Source: Pyropia yezoensis
Taxonomy: Eukaryota; Rhodophyta; Bangiophyceae; Bangiales; Bangiaceae
Length of the DNA stretch: 64,000 bases
Assembly (NCBI GenBank): GCA_009829735.1
Contig: CM020619.1
Span: 7,306,375 to 7,370,374, forward strand
Direction: 5' to 3'
Shown here piece after piece: positions 41,387-53,517 of this stretch. Positions within the stretch are counted from its first letter, which is position 1, and every line of letters begins with the position of its first letter. Made by a program: the position numbers and the translations under genes. Under the pieces are notes generated by a model. That model was not told the origin of the DNA. It made no database searches and worked only from the letters and a program-made list of their open reading frames with translations.

Positions 41387-43350
41387 CTGCCCAACTGCGG
41401 GAATACGTCGACAGGGTGGTCTCGGCCAAATTAAGCCCGGATGTAAGTGATGTTGACTTGTCCAAAGTGATGCACCCGTGCACGATGCGAGCACCCGTGC
41501 ACGAACTGTCTTGTCCTATTGCACAGACACACGTGGCGGTTCTCATACGATGTGTCCAGACTCATCGCTGCAACAAGTACTGCAAGCCGAAGGGCCGATA
41601 TTCTACATGCAGGTTCGGATATCCTCGGACAAACAATGAAAACACTTCAGTCGAGCGCGTGTTCCGGAATGGAAAAACAAAACTGGTCGTTTCACCAGCC
41701 CGAAACGACTCTCACGTGAACGCGTACAACCCCAGCATTTTGTCCTGTTGGGGAGCAAACATGGATGTGCAAGTCTTGCTGGATGCGTATGGCGCTGCAA
41801 TGTACACCGCATCATACTTGACAAAGCACGAAAAAAACAAGCACACACCCCGAATTCTGTACCAGCGCTCAAAAAGTGCTTCCAATCAATCGGTAAAACA
41901 GATGGTTCGGCGCATTATTTTGTCAGTGCTAAATACTCGAGAAGTGAGCGTGCAGGAGGCTTTGTGGATTCGAACAGGAAAACAGTTGTGCAAATCCAGT
42001 CGCGTTTTTGTGACACTGCCCAGTCTGCATTTTTCCATTGGAGAAAATGCCGAGCAGACTCGCGGGCGTAGTGTGTTTGTTTCCACGGACGGATCGGTTT
42101 GCCACACGAACGTTCTGGTTCTGTTTTACGTGCAGCGTCCGGATTCTTTGAACCATCTCTCCTTGTTTGAGTACACGACGAAGTACCGCCTGTCTCAAGT
42201 CGTGAGTGAGTCTTTGAAATTGAAATCACCTGTCCGGCAGTACAGATACGCGTCGCGGAGGCGAGACGATGCAATCGTTTTCATTCGCGCTCGAATCGAT
42301 CATGCAGATGTTCAGTCCTTCAGCAAGGCCATGCTCTATCTTCATGTTCCCTGGCGATCACTGGATACCATAGTTCCACATGGACACGACCCTTCCATAG
42401 TTCTGACATTGGCTGCAGAGAGGGGTGATTGCTTGTCGCTACCAGCAATGATGAGACACTATGAGTCGCTGTCCACGCAGGAAGTGCAATTGAAAAACCA
42501 GCAATCTACGGACAGAGAGCAGGCAGAACACGAGAAAAGTACTTTCCACGTGGATGGCTTCTCAGGAAGTGACAACAGCGATGAGGATGAAGGAGATGAA
42601 AAATGGGATGCACGTGTAAATGATGTTGACGAGCGAGATATGGACGTGAGATTGGATACAGATCCAACTGGGTTGCCGTCTCTCGAGCAAATGACCATGC
42701 CAGGGACGCGCATCAGCCGCACTCGCCACACACAAACACCACAAGCCCGGCGCGCAATCGAGCTGACGAATAATATTCTCGCCTGCAAAGGCCGTATGGA
42801 AAGCGATGAAGAACAAAATGGTGATGGAATTGAGCCCTCAGCACCTGACCCTTGGGCACTTCTTAGAGACAGGGTCGATTCGTTAAATTCTGAGCAGAGG
42901 AAAGTATACGACACCGTCCACTCTGATCTCATCGGCGGAACGACTTCGAAACGCGTTGTTCTCATAGGCCCCGGAGGCACTGGAAAGTCGTATTTGATCG
43001 ACACAATCGGCATGATGTTAGATATCCGTGCGACTGACAAGGCAGACAAAGACACCAGTATTTTCCGGCCTCGTCACTCCACACTTGTCAAGACTGCATA
43101 TACGGGTGTTGCCGCAGCCAACATCGGCGGTATGACGTTACATAATGCGCTCGAAATAAAGGGGAGGAACATTGAATGTGACATAGCTGACGCGTCCTTG
43201 ACACGGCTCCAGCCGGATTGGCAGGACGTAGCTGTGCTTGTCATAGACGAAATAAGTTTCTATCTCCACAAAATCTGTACGAGATCAGTGCCCGACTGGG
43301 CAACATATTCCCACACAAAAAGCACGTGCCTTTTGCTGGACTATACGTGA
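41387..43350 (+). pseudogene. Helitron Rep/helicase fragment, copy 2
   Basis: Same reading frame as the N-terminal part in copy 1 from about its residue 736 on; contains the TCRFGYP stretch, the YTASYLTK tyrosines and GPGGTGKS. It has no HUH motif because of the gap and ends at the same frameshift, here at about 43255-43263. Confidence 0.85.
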
Positions 43351-44429
43351 TAATGGCTGGAGATCCATACCAACTGGGTCCAGTTGGAGGCAAGACGTTG
43401 TGGCCAAGGAACAATGAGCGTGGCTTGAGCGTGAAAGAACTTTTCGGACGTGAGTACTACTTGGAGCCTGACGAGTTCTTTGAGCTATCAATTGGCCAAA
43501 GAAATTTTGGTCCGTTTTATGAAGTTCTATCGCGACTGCGGGTTGGAGAATCCACGCAAGATGATATTGATCTGATAAACAAGAGGGTGCTACAGCCACA
43601 AGGACATGCCTCCTCTGAGGCGTTCAAAGAGGCGGTCTTAGTCGTGGGGACGAACCGTGAGGCTGTGATGCATAACGAGGCGATGCTGCTGGCTGCATGC
43701 CAGGCAGCCAACAGTAATGCAGAAGAAAAAAGAACGGTCAGGGTGTGGACGCACGTGAAGCTCAGCAGAAAAACAAAAGAGGGCCTGACGAGGGCTGACC
43801 AAGCCCAAATTATTTCCAGGTGCTTGACACGGCATCGGACGGCTGGAGCAAGCGAAAAATTCATTGCGAACGCGTTCTGCACTTTTAAAGGTGATCGAGT
43901 ACGCTTGAATGAGAATATTTGTGTGGAACTCAATCTGTACAATGGGGCTTGCGGGACTGTCATGGAGGTGTTCAGTTCGCCCACGGTGGACCCACATGAG
44001 AGTCGTCAAGCCGCCGCCTCTCGCATGGCAGAAAGCTCAGATGTTATCGACCTCCCTGTAATCATCTTGCAATTGGATGAAGGTTGCTACCGCGGTCCTT
44101 CCATTTCGCAGAAGGCACCTCGAGTGATTGCCATCGAAGCTCGCAAGTTCTACATAGTGAAGCCTTACTCAGCAGTTCTGTGGCAGCTACCACTCGTTCC
44201 GGCACACGCCTCAACGGTTCATAAAGTACAATCTCTGACTCTGCCAGGGATTGTTATGGACGCCATCCGATTCCGAGCTGCATGTTCTGTGTACGTCGCA
44301 TTGTCAAGGGTTCAAGAACTGCGACATCTGGCGCTTGTCCGACCGCTGACGTGGAACGACATTGAGAAACACAAGCGAGAAATCGATATGATTTCAAATC
44401 ATATGGAGCACTTTCGCAACCGTTCATAG
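43255..44429 (+). pseudogene. Helitron helicase C-terminal part, copy 2
   Basis: Same shifted-frame continuation as in copy 1, from LSPQNLYEI to the stop at 44429, with GDPYQLGPV and VYVALSRVQ. Confidence 0.85.
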
Positions 44430-45227
44430 CGGCACCACGCCTGTACTTTTCCGACCTTCGCCGGCATCGCTCATGGCTGCAGACACTGAACGCTCCGCTC
44501 CTGCCTGCCGTTAACCGACGACGCCAGCCCCGATGCACTCTCACCCGCCAAGGACCATAGCGCTGTCGGACCCTCGGGTCAGCACGTACAGGCTCGCCAC
44601 GGTCCCCGCCCAAACTTTTATGATCACCCGGTGGGCAATCCTCGGCACCAGCCACGGTGCGTTCATCCCCCTCATCGCCAACATCTGTACGGTCTTCGGG
44701 CGGGTGCTGCAAGGTTCCGTGAGCCCACTGTGCCGGGCCACCACCCGACCACCAACCAACAGAGTACTTTAGGTCGCCCCAGCTCGTCCCCGTGCTGTCC
44801 GCCATGTCGCGTTGCCGCGGACACAGCGTGTCGGGCTCAAATCCATCAGCCAATGAGAATTCTTAGAAAACAAATCTCAAATAGTATGCTGTGATTCCTG
44901 GCTTCCACCACTTTAGTGCGAACACTCGGCAACTGGGCACCACGCGGCACCGTGATGCACGATGTCGGCGTTGTCCAATCACAAGCAAACAACGCAGAGA
45001 CGGTCGTATGCAATGATGAAAAGCAAAAAAAAAAAAAAACCATGCTTTCGGGCCTTGACAGTTGATTGGCAGCCGAGGCCGGCCGCACGACTCGACCAGA
45101 TATTTTGGTCGGCCCCTCTGTCCGCCCACGACCTCCGCTCCGGTGTCTTCCACAACCCGTTCAGCAGCGCTGCTGTCCAGCTGTGCGCGGCCAGTACGGG
45201 TGCGGTTTTTTCTTCCCCAGGCCGCAC
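44430..45227. other. Helitron 3' flank, copy 2
   Basis: Repeats 36727-37524; no gene seen. Confidence 0.4.
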
Positions 45228-45235
45228 TATAAATA
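45228..45235 (+). promoter_or_regulatory. TATA box, copy 2
   Basis: TATAAATA, 130 bp before the ATG at 45358, as in copy 1. Confidence 0.7.
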
Positions 45236-45357
45236 GGTTCTCACGGCGGTCAGCGGTGCGGATCCCCCCCACGACCGTAACGTACCGTGCTTTGCGCGCC
45301 ACTTCTCGCAGTGATCCACACACTTCTCCTCCACCCGTTTCCACCCTCCTCCCCATC

Positions 45358-46711
45358 ATGGTGACCGGGCCCATCAATAAGTTTCTTGCGCGGGGCTCAC
45401 AGCACCCGCGTTCCCAGGCGTCTCCTGGCCGCGTGTTCACGGCGCCCAAGCTCTCCGCGGTCGCCAGCACCTTCGTCGGCAACCTGTCGTTCTCGGCCTG
45501 CCTTTCATCCGCTTTTCTGCCGCCGGGCATGACAGCACGCTCCCTCGCCGAGTACAGCAAGGGTGGCGCTGTGATTTTTTACGACGCAACCGCGCCACTT
45601 AAGCTGCTTTTGACGCCGGACCAGAATCGTCACTTCCTCGCCTGCATTGAGCGCGGCGTGTGCAAGATCGGAGACGTACGATTTTTTTTGCTCCCCCGCT
45701 GCGTTTCTATCGACTCGTATTTTATTATTGGTATTGGTATGGATGCCATTGATCATTGGAGGAGACCGTGCCTAACTAATTTTCGATGCATGGATGAATC
45801 GCTACATTGGTATTTTAAGCGGATGTCTTTTTTGGTGCTCTCTCGGCTTGTTCTTTTTTGTCACTCGTCAACCGCTACAGGTCGTCACCGTGAAGGTGCA
45901 CACCGCCATGCTGTCGCAGCCGGAGCCGCACACCCTCCGCGCCGCTAGCAACATGGTGCTGGCGGTGGCGCCGACAGGCTGCCCCGGCATTTTCATGGAC
46001 TCCCTTCCCATCCCGCTGGCCTGGGCGAAGTCTTTGCCTCCGTGGTGTGTCTTTTCGTCCGTCCTCACCCTCAACATGCAGACGATCCGGTCCATGGGCG
46101 CGACATCCTCAGTGCAGGTCGTCGACCGCGTCGGCGAGCACGCCATGCTCACCATGCCGTCGCGGAACCTGTGAAACCTCTTGGGGGAGCTTAACCGCGT
46201 CACCCTCACCGACGTGCTATTTCCGTCACTCTGCAGCCCGTCCAACGCTTCCCGAGCCTTCCACTTCGGTGACGGGGCGACCGTCGAGGGTGTGTTCAAA
46301 GAGGTCAATTTCACGACAGGCATGACCTTTAACCAGACATACTGGTGGGTCCCTATGGTCTCCACCCCCGTGCCTACCCTGGAGGCAGACCGCATCGCCC
46401 GCGAATGGATGGCATATGCGGAGCCCGGTGCCAACAACGTGTTCTACGACCTCGTGCCCGTGGACGTCGGCGCCGCGGCGGACGCTGTCGTTGACCTCGT
46501 GGCGGACGAAAGCACGGCCTCACCAACTTCCGCACTGCTGGGCGCCGCCGCCCGTCGCGCGGGTGAGGAGGAGGCGGAGGAGGAGGAGGAGGACAGGTCG
46601 CCTGCGGGTGCGCCTGTTGACGCGGCACCTGGCGCCTCCGGTGGTGGCGACATGATTACATCTTATAGTGGGTCGGCCGACACGACCGACGTGTCGGCCC
46701 GCCGTCTGTGA
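45358..46711 (+). CDS. Unrecognised gene with one intron and an in-frame TGA, copy 2
   Basis: Exon 1 is 45358-45675, intron 45676-45880 (205 bp, one T shorter than in copy 1), exon 2 from 45881. The in-frame TGA is at 46172-46174 and the frame then stays open to 46711. The exons read as in copy 1. The intron length difference lies in a T run, which supports the non-coding reading of that stretch. Confidence 0.6.
45676..45880 (+). other. Spliceosomal intron, copy 2
   Basis: Same donor, branch-like CTAAC and acceptor as in copy 1; 205 bp. Confidence 0.75.
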
Positions 46712-46740
46712 TTGTCCTGACACGGTTGTGGTCACGTGAG

Positions 46741-46824
46741 GAGAGAGAGGGGTACACATGCGCGTTGCGAGAGAGAGGGATAAACATGTACGTTGCGAGA
46801 GAGAGGGATAAACATGCACGTTGC
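46741..46824 (+). repeat. 28-bp tandem repeat, 3 copies (copy 2)
   Basis: Same as at 39039, but all three units are 28 bp long, since the middle one has an extra A. Confidence 0.85.
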
Positions 46825-47633
46825 GTTCAAAATACAGGCCCGCAGTGCAGCACTCCCAGCGCCGCGGGCACATGACACAAAATCGACCGCCCCCCGCTGG
46901 CCCCCTCATGGCCGCCTCAGCGCCCGTCGCGGCCGCCCGCGCCGCCGTCGACGGGGAGACGAGCGGCGGCACCACGGCGGCGGCTGGGGCGGAAGTGGCG
47001 AGTGGCGGGCTGCGGCGGCGACGGCAGCCGGCGCGCCGGCCGTACCCGTCGGGGCAACGGAAGCAGGGAGTCGGTGCGTGCGCAGGGAGGGCGGAGGCGG
47101 CCGCATGCTGCTGTCGGGGGGTGGGCAACCACCCCCCGGTGGCCCCCCCACAGCTGCCACGCGCGACGCCACCGCTCTGGGGTGGGGAGCGGGCGGCCGC
47201 TACCGGAGAGGGGGCGACCGCAGGCGGTTGCGGCCGGAATGAGGGCGCCCCCGCCGCTGTGGCGGGCGCGCGCGGAGGCGGCCTCCCCTCCCCTGCCGCC
47301 GTTGCAGGGACGACGCACCGGCGCACACCCGCGCCGCTGCTGCCGGCGGCGGCGCCAAGCGCAGGTGCCCAGACGACCGGGCCGCGCCCGCCCGTGGTCT
47401 TGAGCGGGGGCGTCCGCAGCAAAGAAAGGGGCAGCAGGTGCCAGCGCAGGGGGGGGGGGAAGGCAACGGTGCGGCGTCGACCGAGGTTGCCCCCGCCACC
47501 GACAGGTCCACGGGCGATGCCCCGCCGGCGGGCCGCGAAGCCGGCCGTCAAGCACCCCCCCCCATCCCCCTTGGCAGCCCCTCAAGGCGGCTAAGCAGCC
47601 TCCGTAGCCGCGTCGCCACACGCCAGCTGGCCA
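46825..47633. other. GC-rich stretch without a supported gene, copy 2
   Basis: Repeats 39122-39926 with small differences near 47470 and 47490. Nothing recognisable. Confidence 0.4.
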
Positions 47634-48382
47634 CGACCATCCACAGGTGGGGCCGCCGCCGCCGCCACCAGCGCTCCCACCCGCGGGGGCAGGCCGCCGG
47701 CCGCCGGCAACGGGCCGTTCCCCCCCCCTCCCCCCCCCCCCCCCGCACGACCCCCCGCCGGACGCCCCAAGCAGGGGACAGCCGCCGTCGCCGCCCGCTC
47801 CACAGCCGACGCTTGGGGCACGGCCATCCACGGATGGGGTCGCCGCCGCCGCCACCAGCGCCCCCACCCGCGGGGGCAGGCCGCCGGCCGCCGGCAACGG
47901 GCCGTTCCCCCCCCCTCCCCCCCCCCCCCCCCGCACGACCCCCCGCCGGACGCCCCAAGCAGGGGACAGCCGCCGTCGCCGCCCGCTCCACAGCCGACGC
48001 TTGGGGCACGGCCATCCACGGATGGGGTCGCCGCCGCCGCCACCAGCGCCCCCACCCGCGGGGGCAGACCGCCGGCCGCCGGCAACGGGCCGTCCCCCCC
48101 CCCTCCCCCCCCCCCCCCCGCGCGACCCCGCGCCGGACGCCCCGCGCAGGGGACAGCCGCCGTCACCGCCCGCTCCACAGCCGACGCTTGGGGCACGGCC
48201 ATCCACGGATGGGGCCGCCGCCGCCGCCACCAGCGCCCCCACCCGCGGGGGCAGACCGCCGGCTGGCGGCAACGGGCCGTCCCCCCCCCCTCCCCCCCCG
48301 CCCCCCGCACGACCCCCCGCCGGACGCCCCGCGCAGGGGACAGCCGCCGTCGCCGCCCGCTCCACAGCCGACGCTTGGGGCG
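47634..48382. repeat. About 187-bp tandem repeat, 4 units (copy 2)
   Basis: Units start at 47634, 47821, 48009 and 48196, so the period is 187-188 bp. Each holds C runs of variable length. Copy 1 has only two units. Confidence 0.88.
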
Positions 48383-48813
48383 CGACCATCCGCGGGCGGG
48401 GACGCCGCTCGCGGGGATCCTTGTGCTCTCTTGGCAGCAGGGGGGAGCGCGCGTGGCAGTGGTCGAGCGCACCGCCCACTCGCCCGGCCGCCACCGAAGG
48501 GGGGGGAGGGGGGGAGGGAGGGGCGCCCCGCCAGCGTCCCCGCTGGCCCGAACCGGGCGAGCCATCCCTGCGGGCTGCCGCCAGCCCCCGGCGGGCGGGG
48601 GTGCCGGTCTGGCCAGCGGGATCCGCCCGCCTGGCCCATCCGCCCGCCGCAGGGACTGGCACAGGCGGAGGCCGACTGCGCGCCCGGCGGCAGCCACGGC
48701 AGCGTCGACGGGGGGCCCCCCCGCGGGGTGCCAAACCGGCGGCGCCTCGCCGTGGACGAGGTCATGCGCCAGCACCACCCGCCGGCCAGAGGTGACCACG
48801 CCCATTGTAGTGA

Positions 48814-49650
48814 GTATCCGGGTCAATGGGAGCCCCCCCCCGGCCGCAAGGGGAGCTCATAGCGAAGCTCTGTACAAGTCCAGGGACAGAAAGTCTGAGA
48901 GAAATGTAGAACGGGCATGTAATGGTGTTCAAATGGGCGGCCGCTCCCTTGGGGGCGCGCAATCAAGAAGAACAACACAGCGGCGCGGCCTTCTGTTTTC
49001 ACTCGTTCTTCCTCTTTCGTCTGCCTCGTACATCTGTACGAATTTACTCCAATACATCGCCCCGGCTGGCCATTGCCAGCCGGTCGCCAACGCCCCTGGG
49101 TGCGCGGCTGCAACAGCCCGTGGCCGACGTCTCCTTCAGCAGCAGGCTACCTCCCCACGTAGTATTGATACTCCCCCACCCCCCCGCCGACAACCCGCCC
49201 CACCAGGCACCGGCAGCCGCCAGCAGGACGCCCCGTGGAATGCTATACCTGTCCCCCCCCCGCCGCCCCGAAGCACCCTCCGTCACTACTCACCCAGCCA
49301 CACCCGCCCTTCACTTGGATCGAAGCCGCACCACACCGCTTCACCCAGCCACCACGCAAGGCAGCGATCGCCTGCCCCCCGTCAGAAGCTGACCTCTCGC
49401 GCGACTACAGCCGCCCCCCCCCAGACGGCGGCTGCCAGCCCGCGGCGCCCATCAAACACCCCCGCGGCGCCAACCACCGAGCCGGTTCGTGTTCCACGTT
49501 GCCTCTACCACGTGGCTTTCTCGAGGAGGGAGTTGGGTATTTGCGATTGCCATTTCAGTACAGTGGTATCGATGACGAAGTCCTGCTCTGTGTGCAAAGC
49601 TTCGCTATTAGCCCCCCCTCTCGCCCTGGGGGGGGCTTCCATTGATATAC
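48814..49650. mobile_element. Possible 0.84-kb element with imperfect inverted ends
   Basis: The left part 48814-48885 (GTATCCGGGTCAATGGGAGC, a C run, GGCCGCAAGGGG, CATAGCGAAGCTCTG) recurs inverted at about 49576-49650 (CTTCGCTATTAGCCCCC, a G run, CTTCCATTGATATAC). Identity is moderate. No target duplication or transposase ORF is seen. Two insertions of one short repeat in opposite directions would look the same. Confidence 0.4.
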
Positions 49651-52260
49651 AATTATCCCAGACAGCTCTGAGAGGCAGTTGCGAATGGTTGCCGCTGCAC
49701 TGCCTTGTCGGTCGTTAAGTGGATGAACCGGCCACAATTCCCTGACAGAGCCTGTGCGCACGGCGCTGCAAGACGTACTGCAGCTACAGGGGTTTCTAAT
49801 ACAATTGTTCTACATCAGAAATCTTATCATGGATATTTAGCACGACCCTGAGAGAAAAGCCACCTCAGGACGATGGATTGTATAAATACATGTACCTCTG
49901 TAGTGTCCTGTCAGTGAGCAAAATTATCCGTACGTTTTTGCAACACTTTTTCCATCCCGGATCAAGTCTCCCCACCCGCCTCCGTGCAACAGCGCGCGCG
50001 GGCCGACGAAAAGCTTCATCACCTACACGGCTTGGGTGGTGCACACGACGGAAAGCGCTGGCAGGGTGGACAAGAGGGGCCGGCTGAATGTCATGACGGG
50101 GCCCTCCCTGCGCTCCCTGCGCCGAGAGTTGGATCAAAACGGCTCTACCTCCATCGGTGCCTTGACGAAGACTGTCAATCAGACGCGCACTCAGGGGGGT
50201 GGGTGCTCCGAGAAGGGTCCTGTGTCAACCCGGACGATCCGATGGGCCGTCAAGGCCATGGTGTTTGAGTCCCGGGTGTCCGCTAACACACCCTACCTGT
50301 CGGATCAGAACGAGGCCAAGCGCCTTGTATTGTGCTGTGGGCGGCGGGGGTGGACAATGGAGTCCTCACGTCTTTTTTAAGGCGCTAGTGGAGTCGATGC
50401 CTCAACGGGTGCAGAACGTGATCGAAGTGGGGGGTGCCAGCAGCAAGTACTGACAAGCCCATGGCGTAGAATGGATGATAGGATAGTAGCAAAAAGAACC
50501 GCACGAATCTCGATTGTTGCCGTACGGATAAATTTGCTCACTGACTGTACATGTAGTAGATCGACCGGCCCGTCGTCGCTCACCTCCAGCAATCGCGAGG
50601 GTGTCGGTACGTCCCCTCTGGTGGCGTGGCCGACATGTGCGCCGGTGCGGGCGCCTGCGGTTCAAGATATGTACCCTCGGGCTGGCAGCCGGCAGCCGCG
50701 TGCGCCGCGACAGGGTGGGTGCAGCGCACGCCAGCGGGGGCGCGTGTGTAGGTCTGCCGACGAAAACTATTAGTATTAGGCCATCAGGTTGGGTCATTTA
50801 CGTACCCCTCAGGATGGACCCAAAGTGTCCCGTTGGCCCCAGGCGCGGGATCAAGGCCCGCACCCGCCGAAAAGAACGGGTAGAATGAGGAGTGTGCCCC
50901 CGCCAGCGTAGCAGACAAGAGAGGAGGGCCATTCGTACCGGCAGACGCCAGGGTGGTAGGAGGGGCGCGAGGGAGCGCCAGCTTGTCGCCCGATGGGCGG
51001 CCTGCTGAGCGCGATCCTCCCACCATCCGCTTATTTGGAAATGACCTGGCCAACCTCGCACCCGCGACGCACCCCACCCCGTGTCTCCGCCCCTCGCCCC
51101 GCCGACTGCTGCCCATCTCGCAGATCACGGGGTCGAGGCCCTCGGCCTTGATGAGACGCACAGCATGATGGCTCTTGTCAAGAGCATTGAGCGGGACGGC
51201 GTCGGCGGGCGGGCTACTGATGGCAGTTGCCACGACGCTCGCGGGTGAGTACGTACAAGAGGTCACGCCGTCCGGAGTTGCCGCTGTGGCGTCGATTAGT
51301 CCGTCAGTGCCGGCGTGTGAGCTTCCGGAGCTTCGGATGCTTCGGCACGAAGTCTAGCGCAGTGGCGTTGGCAAGTGGCAGCTGGCGAGCAAACCGCTGG
51401 TGCCCAGTGCGACGGCAGGCGGGTAGGCGCCGGTCGGTGCGCCGTCTGCTGCGGGCGAGGCGTCTGTGCGGCGGTGGAGATGACGGTACGTGTCGTGGCC
51501 ATGGCCGCGCTATTGATGGGTGATAGGCCGGGCCCCGCTTTTCTAGTGAGCTTGTGGGGAGTTATGGGTGGGAAGTGATGTCATGTGGGGGCTGACGGGG
51601 GGGGGGGATGATGGATTGCGGGTGGTGACGGGGGGGGAGGGCGCAAGCTTTTGCAGCGGGTGGCTGGCGGGGGTGCGCGAGGGGAGGGCGCGACGAGACG
51701 GAAGTCGTCTACAACTGTTGAGAGGCTAAAAACGAACTGCGCCACATGACCGGTGTGACCGGCCTGGGGAACTGAAAATCTCCAGTTCAACAATAACGTG
51801 GGCACTAGATGACCAACGGCAGCTGCCGGGTGGTGATGGTGCGTCGTGTGGCTGGTGGAGTGCGTCGGGCCGGACAGTGGCCGGGTGGTCGTCGAAGGCG
51901 AGCTGATGGCCGCTCGCAGTAAAACCTATCAACCCGATTCTATATGAAGGAATACGAAAAAAGAAAACCTTTAGGATTAAGAACTAGTTCTTCAACTAAA
52001 AATACCGGCGGTGGTGGCTACGGCGGTACAACCCCGGCCGGATGCGGGGGTGGGACAAGGGGCTGCTGATACACTGCGGAGGAGACAACCGCTGGGTGGC
52101 AGAGGGACTGGGTCAGGCATGATCTATTGCACCCTCTCTTGCCCCCAGTATGTAGGGGATAACAGCACACGGTGGGTGACAGACAGCACAATCCAGAAAC
52201 CCCGCCCCGCCTCCCATTTCCCCCTCCTCTCCCATACCCCCCTCGCTGCCGGTCGCGTAC
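49651..52260. other. Intergenic stretch with possible gene fragments
   Basis: No complete gene is supported. At 49990-50380 (+) a frame without ATG reads like coding sequence (RLNVMTGPSLRSLRREL, GSTSIGALTKTVNQTRT) and may be an exon or gene relic. On the minus strand at 51266-50784 another frame without ATG contains NALDKSHHAVRLIKAEGLD and may be an exon. Neither belongs to a family I can name. The part 51930-52010 is AT-rich. Confidence 0.35.
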
Positions 52261-53517
52261 TTAGGCGCCGCCTCGAAAGACGACCCGGAAGCCATTGGAG
52301 TAGTTTGGAAACAGGTCGCTGTTGTGCGCGCACCGCGCCTTGGGCTGCCGGAACGGGTTGAGGGACACGTTCGACCAAGTCCCTCCTCCCCGCACCCGCA
52401 GTGGGTACTGCATCCGTGGCAGCTCCGCACTAAACTCAATGTAGTCTGTGGCGATGAGCACCAACCGCCGATCGGCCATCAGCTGCACCGTCGGCGCCCA
52501 GGTCGGGTACGCACACAGCCCGGCGTTGAGGGCTACCACCACCGTCGGGCGGGTCCACCCGGCGGTCGCAGCGTACGTGTGGTAGAGTCCGCGCACCAGG
52601 CGGACCGTCTCCTTGGGCGTCAGGCGCACCACCTTCCCGTCGCGCGACGCGGGCACGGCAGGGCCAATGACCACCAGCGACAAATCTGTCATCGGTAGCA
52701 GGTGGGACACCTCGGCAAACAGGGGGAGGGCGTCCAGCTCGGCTTCGGCGCCCAGCAGGTGCACCACCGCCGCCGCCGGCTCGGACAGTCCGCCGCCGCC
52801 GGCCGACCCGGCGGTCGCCGTCGCCTCCGTCGCGCCTGCCGCCAGCGCCTCGGCCAGCGCAGCGTAGACGGTCCGCGCCGGGTGGAGAAGCAGCGGCGCC
52901 AGGCTGGACCGTGGCATACCCCGCGCGTCGAGGTAGTCGGCCCAAGAGGCGAGCGGCGACGGTGGCGGCACGTCCAGCGGGGTGGACGGCGGCCGCGCCG
53001 CAGCGGCCATTCCCCCCCACGCATCCGCGGCGGACCGGGGGGCGGGCAGCGTACCGTACGGCCGACGTGGGTGGGCGCCCACCGCTCGCCGCCAGTAACC
53101 GTCGGGCCGCACACCCGCGGAGGCCAGCGTTGCCGCCAGCGCTTGGCCACACGCGCCCGCCCCGTGGGCATCATCGAGGAGAGCGGCCGCCCAGGGGAGT
53201 GCATCCACCCACGCCGACGGCTCACATTCCTCGCGGCGACGGACGCGGCGGGTGAGGGGACACTCCACCGCCTGGTGGCCCATGTCCGACGCTGCACACG
53301 ACCGCCCACAGTAGGTGAGCATCTGGCAATCGGGGCAGACCGTCTTCGCGGGCGCCTTACACTCGGCGCACACCTTGACCGACAAGTCAGGGCGGCCGGC
53401 CAGTGAAGAGGCGAGCGTGCGGAGGTCCCCCTTTTCCACACACCCCCGTGCGTCGCCGCCGCGGGCGGTGATGTAGGCACGAAGCTGACGGACGGTGAGG
53501 GTGTTGATGTCCACCAT
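52261..53517 (-). CDS. MYND zinc-finger protein with MSS51-like C-terminus
   Basis: 418 residues from an ATG. Residues 1-40 resemble a SAP-like helix pair (TVRQLRAYITARGGDARGCVEKGDL). A MYND zinc finger follows: C50, C53, C61, C64, C70, C74, H81, C86. The C-terminal part has a run of features seen in MSS51/zinc-finger MYND proteins: LSLVVIGPAVP, VVALNAGLCAYPTWAPT, LIATDYIEFSAE and LNPFRQPK ... PNYSNGF. Yeast Mss51 controls translation of mitochondrial Cox1; many algal and plant homologues are of unknown role, so only the domain family is claimed. The middle is Ala-rich. Intronless. Confidence 0.8.
   Translation of the reverse strand: MVDINTLTVRQLRAYITARGGDARGCVEKGDLRTLASSLAGRPDLSVKVCAECKAPAKTVCPDCQMLTYCGRSCAASDMGHQAVECPLTRRVRRREECEPSAWVDALPWAAALLDDAHGAGACGQALAATLASAGVRPDGYWRRAVGAHPRRPYGTLPAPRSAADAWGGMAAAARPPSTPLDVPPPSPLASWADYLDARGMPRSSLAPLLLHPARTVYAALAEALAAGATEATATAGSAGGGGLSEPAAAVVHLLGAEAELDALPLFAEVSHLLPMTDLSLVVIGPAVPASRDGKVVRLTPKETVRLVRGLYHTYAATAGWTRPTVVVALNAGLCAYPTWAPTVQLMADRRLVLIATDYIEFSAELPRMQYPLRVRGGGTWSNVSLNPFRQPKARCAHNSDLFPNYSNGFRVVFRGGA

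Larger units (their letters stand above)
41387..44429 (+). mobile_element. Helitron, copy 2, 5' truncated by the gap
   Basis: Begins inside the Rep domain, after the HUH motif, so the N-terminal part is missing here. The two catalytic tyrosines and the whole helicase are present. Confidence 0.85.
41387..48957. repeat. Second copy of 33684-40886
   Basis: Starts at the base equivalent to 33684 and follows copy 1 with an offset of 7703, changing by one base at a T run (9 T near 37979, 8 T near 45682), by a single A near 46783, and by extra 187-bp repeat units. All genes, the Helitron frameshift, the intron and the TGA are repeated. It ends at about 48957, beyond which copy 1 is hidden by the gap. 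Confidence 0.95.

Noticed and set aside
40743..41546. ORFs crossing the N gap
   Set aside because: The residues over the gap are undefined; the ORFs are artefacts of translating N.
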